Shown: positions 6,996 through 15,303 of the stretch, piece after piece | How positions within the stretch are numbered: position 1 is the stretch's first letter | Layout of the letters: each line of letters begins with the position of its first letter | Assembly (NCBI GenBank): GCA_017964325.1 | Contig: JAGCSE010000114.1 | Location: 1 to 17,837, forward strand | Source: Victivallales bacterium | GTDB lineage: Bacteria > Verrucomicrobiota > Lentisphaeria > Oligosphaerales > Oligosphaeraceae | Direction of reading: 5' to 3' | Length of the DNA: 17,837 nt | Position numbers and translations under genes: made by a program | Notes under the pieces: model-generated | Databases searched by the model: none | Told to the model about the DNA's origin: nothing | The model's input: the letters and a program-made list of their open reading frames with translations, nothing else

Positions 6996-8146
6996 CCAAA
7001 GAAATACTGCAACATGGATTGCTTTAGTTGCTTCAGTTTGTCAAGTTCTTCAACCAGAATCATACGCTGTTTATCGAGTGTCATTAAGTTCTTAGCAATC
7101 TCATGCTGAACAGAAGGGATGGGATAGGCTATAACCAACTTTTCAATTGTATCTTTGTTAAGGCTGGCTCTGGTTGTAATTGCCGCCTTTTGACAGATGC
7201 TTTTTCTAAAGTTTTCTGTACGAAGATAGAAGGCCATAAATTCAGGACATAGAGGAATATCATCAATAGGACGAAGCCGCTTTGTAAATCCATTGAATGT
7301 TGCCTCGGGATAATCCTTTAGGGCAACAGAACTCATTCCCAATTCATCAAGTGTTTCACTTGTTCTCGTCAAGAAGACATCGCCACACCTAATGGAGCAT
7401 TGTTTCCTTTCATATGCAGAACTCTCAACGAGATCATCAAGTTTATCTGGAATAATCGGATTGTTGAACACAGTTACGAATGAAAGAAATGGATATCCGC
7501 TTCCAAAAAACTCCGCGCCTTTGGAAAGTCCAGAGGACACTGTATAGAAATCACCAAGTGTTGCCTCTTGCCATTCCGCAGTTGGTGTCATCAACTTTTT
7601 AACGGTCGCTTTTTTGATGGATTCGTACTTGGAAAGCAAGTTTTGGGTGGCCGAGATTTGGTTATCAATGGAATCCAACGCATGAGCAATTTTAGATTGC
7701 TCTTGATAAGAAGGTAAGGTGATTTGAAAGTTCTTGAATGTAGGAAGGCGCAAGGAATCAACGGTAGCCTTTACAGTTTGTCCTAATGCCCATTTTTTGA
7801 AGGTTGCTTTTAGCACATGATATATGTATCGCCCCATCACATCATCTGGGAATGAGCTTATCTTGTAAACCCTTTGATGATAGTCAAAGCGTCCGTTAAC
7901 ATAATGGACTATATCACCAATATTGCCCTCTCCGGGCATTAGAATAGCTTCGCCATCAAATGAGTAACTGTCAATGCGTTCTACAACACTTGATCGGACA
8001 AAAAAAGGATACTTGCCATTGGCATTTTTGTCTTGATTATTGCGTTTGCCAGTGCATATATCGGATATCTCCCCCAGCCTGACGGTTTGCCATCCGCTCC
8101 TATCGCACTTAAAACCGCTCGTTTTTATGTTCATTTTATCGTTCAT
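6992..8146 (-). CDS. hsdS: Type I restriction-modification specificity subunit HsdS (expressed copy)
   Basis: This 384-residue protein would choose the DNA sequence that the HsdM/HsdR complex methylates or cuts. Layout: a short leader MNDKMNIKTSGFKCDRSGW, TRD1 (about 19-150, TVRLGEISDICTGKRN...), a central helix with LLSKYESIKKATVKKLMT (170-187), TRD2 (about 190-345, ATLGDFYTVSSGLSKG...) and a distal helix ending QSMLQYFFG. The usual length is about 380-450. The ATG at 8146, or the second ATG at 8134, lies just outside IR-A, so the start stays fixed while everything after it can be switched. I see no good Shine-Dalgarno before either ATG. The gene is last in the R-M operon and follows the small ORF by 59 bases. 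TRDs are highly variable, so the recognition sequence cannot be predicted. Confidence 0.93.
   Translation of the reverse strand: MNDKMNIKTSGFKCDRSGWQTVRLGEISDICTGKRNNQDKNANGKYPFFVRSSVVERIDSYSFDGEAILMPGEGNIGDIVHYVNGRFDYHQRVYKISSFPDDVMGRYIYHVLKATFKKWALGQTVKATVDSLRLPTFKNFQITLPSYQEQSKIAHALDSIDNQISATQNLLSKYESIKKATVKKLMTPTAEWQEATLGDFYTVSSGLSKGAEFFGSGYPFLSFVTVFNNPIIPDKLDDLVESSAYERKQCSIRCGDVFLTRTSETLDELGMSSVALKDYPEATFNGFTKRLRPIDDIPLCPEFMAFYLRTENFRKSICQKAAITTRASLNKDTIEKLVIAYPIPSVQHEIAKNLMTLDKQRMILVEELDKLKQLKQSMLQYFFG
7587..7639 (-). repeat. IR-B right: central inverted repeat of the expressed hsdS
   Basis: Reverse-complement partner of 6405-6457 (53 bases, one mismatch at 7625). It encodes residues 170-187 of the expressed HsdS. 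Confidence 0.9.
8101..8131 (-). repeat. IR-A right: inverted repeat at the 5' end of the expressed hsdS
   Basis: Reverse-complement partner of 5919-5949 (31 bases, one mismatch at 8111). It encodes NIKTSGFKCD, residues 6-15 of the expressed HsdS. The start codons at 8146 and 8134 lie outside it. Confidence 0.9.
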
Positions 8147-8205
8147 TGTTATATCATCTAACGCAAGATCAATTTTCAGGGATATTTGAGGTATTACTTT
8201 GGAGG

Positions 8206-8340
8206 TTACTTGGTTATGATATCTTCATAGTGAGCATCCGTTTCTTCGGATTTGACTTTTATCTGATGGGAAGCAACTTCTGATTTGGAGAAGATGGAAG
8301 CAAAATGATATAGCTGGAACATGATTTTGGCATCAATCAT
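8206..8340 (-). CDS. Small 44-residue ORF coupled to the YhcG gene, function unknown
   Basis: This short reading frame begins MIDAKIMFQLYHFASIFSKS and ends in EETDAHYEDIITK before a TAA. Its ATG overlaps the stop of the DUF1016 gene (ATGATTGA) and has GGAGG placed 5 bases upstream, inside the last codons of that gene. This is a textbook coupled start. The N-terminal half is hydrophobic/aromatic and the C-terminal half charged; there is no clear membrane segment. I recognise no family. It could be a true small R-M accessory protein or the remnant of a longer gene once fused ahead of hsdS. The 59 bases between its stop and hsdS hold nothing I can identify. Confidence 0.5.
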   Translation of the reverse strand: MIDAKIMFQLYHFASIFSKSEVASHQIKVKSEETDAHYEDIITK

Positions 8341-9610
8341 TATCGCCTCCATTCTCATCGTTTACCTCGGCGAGTTGCCGTTTTAATTCCTCAATGTCAG
8401 GAAGAGCCTTGCGCATTTGTTCGGGCATTTCGTCGGCAGTCCGATAGGTCGCCACACCCATTGGCTTTTGAAAATCGCGGACAGCATATTCAACAAAGGC
8501 CTTGTCGGCAGTACGGCAAAGTATAATGCCAATGGAAGGATTTTCGTGTGGCTTTCGCACCTGATCGTCCAAAACCTGCAAATACAGATTCAATTGACCA
8601 AGATAGGCTGGTTTGAATTCGCCTTTTTTCAGTTCTACTGCTACAAGGCAATTCAGTTCGCGATTGAAGAACAACAAATCAATGAATAGTTCATGTCCCG
8701 CCACATCAAGGCGATACTGGTTGGAAATGAAACTAAAATCCCGTCCGAACGTCATGATAAACTGACGGATATGGGCAACAATGGCATGTTCGATGACAGG
8801 TTCATCAATATCTTCCGGATTAGTTATATCTAATTCCTCTGTATTGATGAAATCCAGCAAATATTCATCACGAAACATTCCAAGCACCTTCAATGCCCGG
8901 CGATGCTCTGGAATAGTTTTCTGGAAATTGCTGGGCATAATGCCTGTATGATGAAAGATGTCTGCCTTAAGCTGAGAACGCAAGGTCTGTTTATCCCAAC
9001 GATTCAAGAAGGCTGAATGGATATAGAACAGACGCTCTTCAAGAGTCTTTGCCTTGTTCAGTATTTCAATATGATGCGAAAAACTGATGGCAAAGAACTC
9101 ATCTGCTTTCAATTTGTTCGATGACTGTGAACAAATTGACCAGTTCATCAGCACTTCTTCTGTTGTTTGCAAATCGGCTGCTGATAGCGGTCGATTTTTG
9201 TAATATTCTGCACTACAATTAATTGGCAAATTGGCAGCCGTCAGCTGCCAATTTGCATTTCCTATGTTTTCCCCCATTTCTAATTTGGCAGCTGTCGGCT
9301 GCCAAATTAGCAGAGACACCCATTGTTCATAGAACAATCGCATATTCCTGATATTTCGTCCACTAAATCCTCGTAACCCAGGCATTTCACGCTGAAGTCG
9401 CTCGGCAATGGCATCCGTCGCCCCAGTTCCCCATACGCCTTTGCGTGTTTTATGCGAGACAAAACGACCTATGCCAAGATATAGCATCAGCATAACACGA
9501 TTGGCATCAGTGGCCACTATGCTTTGTGCCTGAAGAATCGCCGACTTCAAAACTTTTACTGAATTGGCAAGTTCGATGGCTTCTTTTGTTGAAATATTGT
9601 CATTTTTCAT
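8333..9610 (-). CDS. YhcG-family PDDEXK nuclease (DUF1016)
   Basis: This 425-residue protein has the two usual parts of the family. The N-terminal DUF1016 domain (about 10-180) carries LMLYLGIGRFVSHKTRKGVWGTG and LRGFSGRNIRNMRLFYEQW, and continues with FFAISFSHHIEIL. The C-terminal PD-(D/E)xK nuclease domain (about 225-400) contains FISNQYRL, then Asp311 in FIDLLFFN, then Glu326 and Lys328 in AVELKKG, then LGQLNLYLQVLDD. The catalytic residues are present, so an active nuclease is expected; its role in R-M is not established. It starts 10 bases after the hsdM stop with GGAGGT upstream. Residues about 103-132 form a linker encoded by two DNA palindromes (9226-9256, 9280-9310) that repeat WQ-TAA-L. 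Genes of this family often travel inside Type I loci as accessories. Confidence 0.9.
   Translation of the reverse strand: MKNDNISTKEAIELANSVKVLKSAILQAQSIVATDANRVMLMLYLGIGRFVSHKTRKGVWGTGATDAIAERLQREMPGLRGFSGRNIRNMRLFYEQWVSLLIWQPTAAKLEMGENIGNANWQLTAANLPINCSAEYYKNRPLSAADLQTTEEVLMNWSICSQSSNKLKADEFFAISFSHHIEILNKAKTLEERLFYIHSAFLNRWDKQTLRSQLKADIFHHTGIMPSNFQKTIPEHRRALKVLGMFRDEYLLDFINTEELDITNPEDIDEPVIEHAIVAHIRQFIMTFGRDFSFISNQYRLDVAGHELFIDLLFFNRELNCLVAVELKKGEFKPAYLGQLNLYLQVLDDQVRKPHENPSIGIILCRTADKAFVEYAVRDFQKPMGVATYRTADEMPEQMRKALPDIEELKRQLAEVNDENGGDND
9226..9256. repeat. Perfect palindrome 1 inside the YhcG gene linker
   Basis: GCAAATTGGCAGC and GCTGCCAATTTGC form a 13-bp perfect stem with a 5-base loop. 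On the coding strand it encodes part of NWQLTAANLP. It shares the core TTGGCAGC...GCTGCCAA with palindrome 2. Confidence 0.9.
9280..9310. repeat. Perfect palindrome 2 inside the YhcG gene linker
   Basis: CTAATTTGGCAGC and GCTGCCAAATTAG form a 13-bp perfect stem with a 5-base loop (TGTCG). On the coding strand it encodes part of LIWQPTAAKLE. It starts 54 bases from the start of palindrome 1 and has the same architecture. Confidence 0.9.
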
Positions 9611-9620
9611 CTACACCTCC

Positions 9621-12026
9621 TCACTCCAGCCAAAAGAATCCCATTTCACGAAGAACGGCATGAACCTGCTCCTTCGCCTTCTGGCATTGGCGTTCCAAGG
9701 CTGGAAGTGTTTCACGATATCTCGCATCAAGGGCGAGGAGCGATGAACTCAACGATTGTATCTGACTATCACAGAGTTCCTCCATTCCCTTGCGAATGGA
9801 CGGCAACCACTTGCGCTCTATCATCAACAGACGGATTCCATCATCTGTCAGTTTAGAATAATGCTCAAGCGTCTTCTTGTCCAATGCTTCGTCCGCTTGT
9901 TTTGATGCTTTGTTAGCAACTGCCAGAGCATTTCGCAAGTCAAGATACTTTTTAATGGCCATTGTCTCATCTTTACGGGCCACATCCTTTTGCTTTTTTT
10001 TCAACACTTTTTTGCAATCCGAATCAGAGAGCATTTTGTCGTCGTCACGAATTTCAGCCAATGGATCATCCTCCCCTAGATCAGCGCATTCCTGCAAAAA
10101 CTGTTCCAGCTCACTTTCCACCGTTTCAACCTTTCTGGCAAGTTCTTGAGCCCGTGCTAGTTCAGTGGCAAAATACTCTTGTTTGACCAAAATTTTAGGC
10201 AGAATCATGCCATCCCAGGACTTGAGCTTGTCCTTTTTGTCATAGACCTTTTCAGTTTCCTTACCAGCCTTCCACCCGTCTGAGCAGATGGCGAACAAGT
10301 CATCCTGCATTGTCGCAATGACATAGTCCATGAAGACACCGTAGGCATCGTATTTGTCTAGAAAGGCATTGCTCTTATACGCATCACGCATGGCGCAGGA
10401 CAGCGCATCTGCCAATCTGCGGGCATTTCCTGATGGTGAAACCAATTTTTCACGCAGTCCGTCCTCCCATTGCGAAAGAATATCCATCATTTCTTTGTGA
10501 ACTTTTTTAATAACTGCTGCATCTTGCAAAATTTCTGCAACCTGTTCAGGAGGATATGTTAATGACACATACCCCTCCCGCAACGGTTTGGTTAGTAGTT
10601 CTTTCAGTCCAGGCAAAGCAGCCCAGTTGCCGCAGGCATCAAGTTCCGCGCAGGAAATGCCACCATTGAGATGTCCGTCCAAATCCTGTGTGATTTCCGT
10701 GCTGACTGGCTCTATATAACGCGGAATGTTCAAGTTACAACCATTGCGCTCTATTTCATTGTATGAGACAAGGCGCGAATAGTGTGGAAGCTCCAATTGC
10801 TCATTGAATACATCAACAATTTTGCGAATGTCCTGTTCCCGCAAACGGTTCTTGTTGCTGTCTTTAATGAATCCCGAGCTGGCGTCGATGAAGAAAATGC
10901 CATTTTCATTTGGACGGTTGTCAAGCACAATGATGGCGGCAGGAATGCCAGTCCCGAAAAAGATGTTTGGTGGAAGTCCAATGATACCTTTTATTTTTTT
11001 ACGTTTTAGAACAAGTTCCTTGCGAATAACTTCTTCAGCATTGCCTCTGAAAAGAACACCATGCGGCAAGATGCAGGCTCCGCGTCCAGTTTCAGGAGTC
11101 ATGCTGGCTGCAAGATGCAGAAGAAAGGCATAATCACCATTCTTGGCTGGAGGAAGAAGTGTCTTATTCCAGCGATGATACGGATCGTTCTCACCATTTT
11201 GTGCGAGCCAATTCTTTTGGGAAAATGGAGGATTTGCCACGCAGTAGTCAAAAGTTTTAAGAAGACCAGCCTCCTTGAACTGTGGATCATTCAGGGTATC
11301 CCCCTGGCAGATTTCCGCCGTAGGTACTCCATGAAGAAGCATATTCAACTTGGCTAAGGATGCGGTGGCATTATCTTTTTCTTGCATATAAAGTGTTGCG
11401 CCACGTTGAGTCTCCGCGTTAGCCCGCAGAAGCAAAGAACCAGAACCACCCGTTGGATCGTAGATTGTATCAGAAACATGGCAAGATTCATTAAGATGAA
11501 GAACCTGCGCCATCACACGACTGACCTCGGCAGGAGTATAGAACTGCCCTTTGCTCTTACCGCTTTCCGCCGCGAAATTCTTCATTAGATATTCGTAAGC
11601 GTCACCAAGTAGGTCATCGTCCACCGCGCGATTTCGGCCGAAATCTAACGCCTCATTTTCAAATACGCCAATAAGTTTAGACAGAGTTTCCATCATTTGT
11701 TTTGGCGGACCGAATTTTGAGGAATCGTTGAAATTAGGCAAAGCGATGTTCAAGATTTTTACATTGGCCTCCTTGATGGCCTCCAACTTGATGTTTATTT
11801 GTTCACCAATACCAATGTTCTGTTTCAATTTTACGAAATCTTCAAAATAGCAGTCAGCAGGAAGTGTAATATCCTCCATTTCCCCTTGTTTTACCTTGTC
11901 GGAAAGGTATTTGACAAAGAGAATCATCAAGACATAGTCTTTGTATTGGCTTGCATCCATGGAGCCGCGCAAAGCGTTACATGATTCCCAAAGGGTGCTG
12001 TAAAGTTGTGATTTCTTGATAGCCAT
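9621..12026 (-). CDS. hsdM: Type I R-M DNA methyltransferase subunit HsdM, long form
   Basis: This 801-residue protein would transfer methyl groups from SAM to adenine N6 in the HsdMS or HsdRMS complex. The N-terminal helical HsdM domain (about 1-130, LYSTLWESCNALRGSMDASQYKDYVL) precedes the N6-adenine methylase core. There DPTGGSG (190-196) binds SAM and the catalytic NPPF sits at 265-268, preceded by GQFYTPAEVSRVM. After the core (about residue 430) there is an unusually long C-terminal region with charged, probably coiled-coil helices (KVETVESELEQFLQE..., DCKKVLKKKQKDVARKDE...). Many HsdM proteins are about 500-550 residues. The ATG at 12026 with AAGGA 8 bases upstream is preferred over 12065, which would overlap hsdR. 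The start is 22 bases after the hsdR stop and the stop is 10 bases before the YhcG gene. Confidence 0.95.
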   Translation of the reverse strand: MAIKKSQLYSTLWESCNALRGSMDASQYKDYVLMILFVKYLSDKVKQGEMEDITLPADCYFEDFVKLKQNIGIGEQINIKLEAIKEANVKILNIALPNFNDSSKFGPPKQMMETLSKLIGVFENEALDFGRNRAVDDDLLGDAYEYLMKNFAAESGKSKGQFYTPAEVSRVMAQVLHLNESCHVSDTIYDPTGGSGSLLLRANAETQRGATLYMQEKDNATASLAKLNMLLHGVPTAEICQGDTLNDPQFKEAGLLKTFDYCVANPPFSQKNWLAQNGENDPYHRWNKTLLPPAKNGDYAFLLHLAASMTPETGRGACILPHGVLFRGNAEEVIRKELVLKRKKIKGIIGLPPNIFFGTGIPAAIIVLDNRPNENGIFFIDASSGFIKDSNKNRLREQDIRKIVDVFNEQLELPHYSRLVSYNEIERNGCNLNIPRYIEPVSTEITQDLDGHLNGGISCAELDACGNWAALPGLKELLTKPLREGYVSLTYPPEQVAEILQDAAVIKKVHKEMMDILSQWEDGLREKLVSPSGNARRLADALSCAMRDAYKSNAFLDKYDAYGVFMDYVIATMQDDLFAICSDGWKAGKETEKVYDKKDKLKSWDGMILPKILVKQEYFATELARAQELARKVETVESELEQFLQECADLGEDDPLAEIRDDDKMLSDSDCKKVLKKKQKDVARKDETMAIKKYLDLRNALAVANKASKQADEALDKKTLEHYSKLTDDGIRLLMIERKWLPSIRKGMEELCDSQIQSLSSSLLALDARYRETLPALERQCQKAKEQVHAVLREMGFFWLE

Positions 12027-12048
12027 TTTGATTATCCTTATAAGAGAC

Positions 12049-15000
12049 TCATCGGTTTTGTACAATGAGTGTATAGATAATGCTCACCTGCCCGTCTGTA
12101 ACAAGGCAGTGTGCATGAGAGAGAATGCGACCTATTTTCCGTTTGACGACATCCGATTTTGGTGAGCTTGGATTCTCAAAACCAGCAGGAGCATCATACT
12201 CAATCAGCTCCTCCAGCGCTATGATGACATTTTCGGGAGATTCGGCACACTCTTGTGCTATATACCACTTTTCACGATTATTCCAAAGTGCCTTGCCATA
12301 TTTCATCCGAATGTTTTCAGGCGTATCATCATTGCCTTTGCGCATGGATTTGATAAATTCAATCAGCGAACGGATGGTTTGCGCATAATCCTGCTTCTCT
12401 TGATGTATCAGTTCCAGTAGAGATTGAAGCCGTTCGGAGAATAACTGGTACATCGCGGGATCACGCATGCGATAAGAATTGATAACAGAGCGTGCCTTTC
12501 CTTCGACAATTTCAGCGGCCGATTTGACATCGCCTGCTTTTTCCACTGCTTTTTCTGCGGCTTTGTCCGCATCTGTTTCATCATCAATTAAATCCAAAAA
12601 TGAAAAATCCTCTGTAGCAGGAATAAGCACCTGAGCTTCACTAGCAGTAATGAAACGATCTAGTAAAGCACGCATCTCTGGATCTTTTTCTTTTTCGTCA
12701 AAGAAATCCCCTGATTTCTGTTCAATCAATTGACTTAACTGAGTGGCTTCCCTCACCATGGAATGCCAGTGATTAGCATCTTCTGTTGTATAACCAGCCT
12801 TACCGGTATAATCGGCAAAATTGGAATAGGCACATGCGAAATGCATTGCAATGGAATATAGGAATTGGCGGCGTTCCGCCGCCGGATCATCTTCAAAATC
12901 AGTCAGATAATATTCAATGAGTTCATCACGACACCGTTCCCCCCATGTCCGTTTGAGTCCATTGTAGGCGGCAAGCGCATCCAGGAAGCGGTTCTTTACC
13001 ATTTCCACATGGTCTTTCAACAGACCTTCGATATCCTGTGGATCGAAACCACCGAGTCCTCCGTCCTTGTCATTGAAATTAGCCACGGCTTCCTGAATCT
13101 TATGAAAGAGATTCTTATAATCAACAATAACACCATATTGTTTTTTAGTCTTGACAAGCAAGTTACCATTTTTATCTTTCACATCCTTGCCCAAACGATT
13201 CACACGGCAGATTGCCTGAAAAAGATTGTGGTCTCGCATGTCTTTGTCAATATACAGATAAGTTGCACAAGGTGCATCAAAACCGGTCAGTAGCTTATCA
13301 ACTACAATGATCAATTTCATTTGTCCTGGCTGATTAATGAAACGTTCCTTTGCCCACTCTTCATATTTCTCTGCATTCGGCTGTCCTGCATCATCAAAAG
13401 ACTGTTTAGCCATCTTGTATTTAAATTTGCTTGAAGCTTCAAGAGCAGGATTGTTGGTTTTCTTACGCAAGTCATCATCACTTGGTTCATAACTGGTCAC
13501 TACTGCGCATCGTCCACGGAGCGTTGTATCAGTACAGCGATTTTGGAACCAATCATAATATCGATAGGCTGATTCAATGTTTCCCGCAACCAGCATGGCA
13601 TTGCACCATCCTTCGGACAACGGAGGCTTGCACATGTCATCCAGAATCGAGTAGCCAATCCGTTCTATGCGTTCCTTGGAAGAATAGATGTGTTCCAATG
13701 TGGCCCAACGGTCTTCAACCTGCTGACGTTTTTGTTCATCAAGCCCCTTGGTGATTTCCTCTAATTTCGCGTCAAGTTGCTGGCGATTGGTTATGTGTTG
13801 TTCCACATCACGATTCTCATATTGCAGATCATTGATAACCTTATCTGCAACCGCCTCCTTATGGAGATATTGATGGATATATGGGCCGAACTTGGCCACA
13901 GATGTCTTGTTGAATGCCGCATAAGTATTAGCTTTTTCATGTTTTAGGAGAGGGGTTCCAGTAAAACCAATAAGCATTACTTCTTGCCCCATAATATCCT
14001 TCATAGCTTCATGGAGTCGTCCACTTTGTGTTCTGTGACATTCATCAACAAACACAAAGATATTGGAACCTTTTGCCTTGAAATTATCGCCATATCGTGA
14101 GCGTATGCTCTCCCTGAGCTCCTTAAGATAGGTTTCCAGCGGAATCTTTGGAGCAGATTCATTTTCCTCATTGTTTGTTTTACGTCCAAACTTATGAATT
14201 AGGGTGCAAATCAGCCATTCCGTTCCGTTTTTTAAGGTTTTCAGCAGATCATCTCCGCTCGTAGCACGATGCAGTTCCTGTCCCGTCTGTTTAAAATTGT
14301 TGGCAATTTGTATGTCTAGTTCTGTTCTGTCCGTGATGATCAAAACACGCGGATCAGGAAAAATAGCACGAATATATGAAGCTAACCAAATCATCGTTAG
14401 GGATTTTCCTGAGCCCTGTGAATGCCAGATGATTCCGCTGGCTTTTTTCTCCAGACGTGGGATGCTGGCAACCAAAGCATGGTATTGATGAGGGCGCATG
14501 ACTTTCTTGATTCCGGCATCAGTGATGACTCCATAACGAAACATCCTCATGAACTGCTCTTTACTAAAGAACGTCTCAAAAGCATCACGATCATTCAAAG
14601 CTGTTAGTGCGCCATCACGTTTATATGGACACCAAAAGTCCTTGGGAGTACATATTGTTCCATATTTAAAACCATTGTCATCGCTAGCAGCAACAGTGAA
14701 TTGCACTGTAGTGAAAAAGGATGGAATGAGATCAATCTCATTGGAAAGGTTTTGCCTAATCCCTTCATCCAAAGACACCAAACTACGTTTCAACTCAATT
14801 ACGGCCAAGGCGAATCCATTTACATAAACAACCAAATCGGGACGGCTTGCATAACCTGTAAGGGCATCAATGTAACTTACCTCCTCGGCAATGGCAAAGT
14901 CATTCTGTTCAGGATTGTCAAAATCAAACAGAAGAATATCCTCATCATTTGAATCAGGCTTGGGACGAGCTTTTACACCATACAGAAATTTTTCCGTCAC

Positions 15001-15303
15001 TTGTGTATTCTGAGTCACCAGTGTACCAGAGCGCGTATCAGGAAGCGAAATAATGTTTTTGATTTGATGCATTGCCTCTGCCAATTGTGATTCCGTATAT
15101 GGTTTTCCACTGCGATTTTTGCATTTCTTGAGGAATGCCAATAAACGATCTTCCAGTAAAGGGCTGTTTTTCAATCCCGCTGCATTTACTGTATTTCCTT
15201 TTGCATACATGAGATTACCAAGGAAATGAAAATGAAGCTTATTTTTAAATAGCAGAATGATCTGATTTTGGTATTCGCGTTCTTTTTGTTCTTGGTAATT
15301 CAT
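12049..15303 (-). CDS. hsdR: Type I restriction endonuclease subunit HsdR
   Basis: This 1084-residue motor and nuclease subunit would translocate DNA and cut it when HsdS meets an unmethylated site. The N-terminal nuclease domain shows the RPDLVVYVNGFALAVIELK pattern with Asp156, Glu170 and Lys172. The SF2 translocase follows: Walker A HSQGSGKS (294-301), DECH (420-423), IGFTGTP motif III (445-451), VVDKLLTGFDAP (668-678) and motif VI QAICRVNR (696-703). A C-terminal helical region (about 740-1084) would contact the HsdM/HsdS core. Length and motif order are normal and no break is seen, so restriction should be active. Its ATG overlaps the stop of the metallopeptidase gene by 4 bases (ATGA), which indicates translational coupling. 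Confidence 0.96.
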   Translation of the reverse strand: MNYQEQKEREYQNQIILLFKNKLHFHFLGNLMYAKGNTVNAAGLKNSPLLEDRLLAFLKKCKNRSGKPYTESQLAEAMHQIKNIISLPDTRSGTLVTQNTQVTEKFLYGVKARPKPDSNDEDILLFDFDNPEQNDFAIAEEVSYIDALTGYASRPDLVVYVNGFALAVIELKRSLVSLDEGIRQNLSNEIDLIPSFFTTVQFTVAASDDNGFKYGTICTPKDFWCPYKRDGALTALNDRDAFETFFSKEQFMRMFRYGVITDAGIKKVMRPHQYHALVASIPRLEKKASGIIWHSQGSGKSLTMIWLASYIRAIFPDPRVLIITDRTELDIQIANNFKQTGQELHRATSGDDLLKTLKNGTEWLICTLIHKFGRKTNNEENESAPKIPLETYLKELRESIRSRYGDNFKAKGSNIFVFVDECHRTQSGRLHEAMKDIMGQEVMLIGFTGTPLLKHEKANTYAAFNKTSVAKFGPYIHQYLHKEAVADKVINDLQYENRDVEQHITNRQQLDAKLEEITKGLDEQKRQQVEDRWATLEHIYSSKERIERIGYSILDDMCKPPLSEGWCNAMLVAGNIESAYRYYDWFQNRCTDTTLRGRCAVVTSYEPSDDDLRKKTNNPALEASSKFKYKMAKQSFDDAGQPNAEKYEEWAKERFINQPGQMKLIIVVDKLLTGFDAPCATYLYIDKDMRDHNLFQAICRVNRLGKDVKDKNGNLLVKTKKQYGVIVDYKNLFHKIQEAVANFNDKDGGLGGFDPQDIEGLLKDHVEMVKNRFLDALAAYNGLKRTWGERCRDELIEYYLTDFEDDPAAERRQFLYSIAMHFACAYSNFADYTGKAGYTTEDANHWHSMVREATQLSQLIEQKSGDFFDEKEKDPEMRALLDRFITASEAQVLIPATEDFSFLDLIDDETDADKAAEKAVEKAGDVKSAAEIVEGKARSVINSYRMRDPAMYQLFSERLQSLLELIHQEKQDYAQTIRSLIEFIKSMRKGNDDTPENIRMKYGKALWNNREKWYIAQECAESPENVIIALEELIEYDAPAGFENPSSPKSDVVKRKIGRILSHAHCLVTDGQVSIIYTLIVQNR

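Noticed and set aside
9226..9310. CRISPR-like repeat pair
   Set aside because: Only two units, fully palindromic, inside a coding frame; no spacer pattern and no cas genes.
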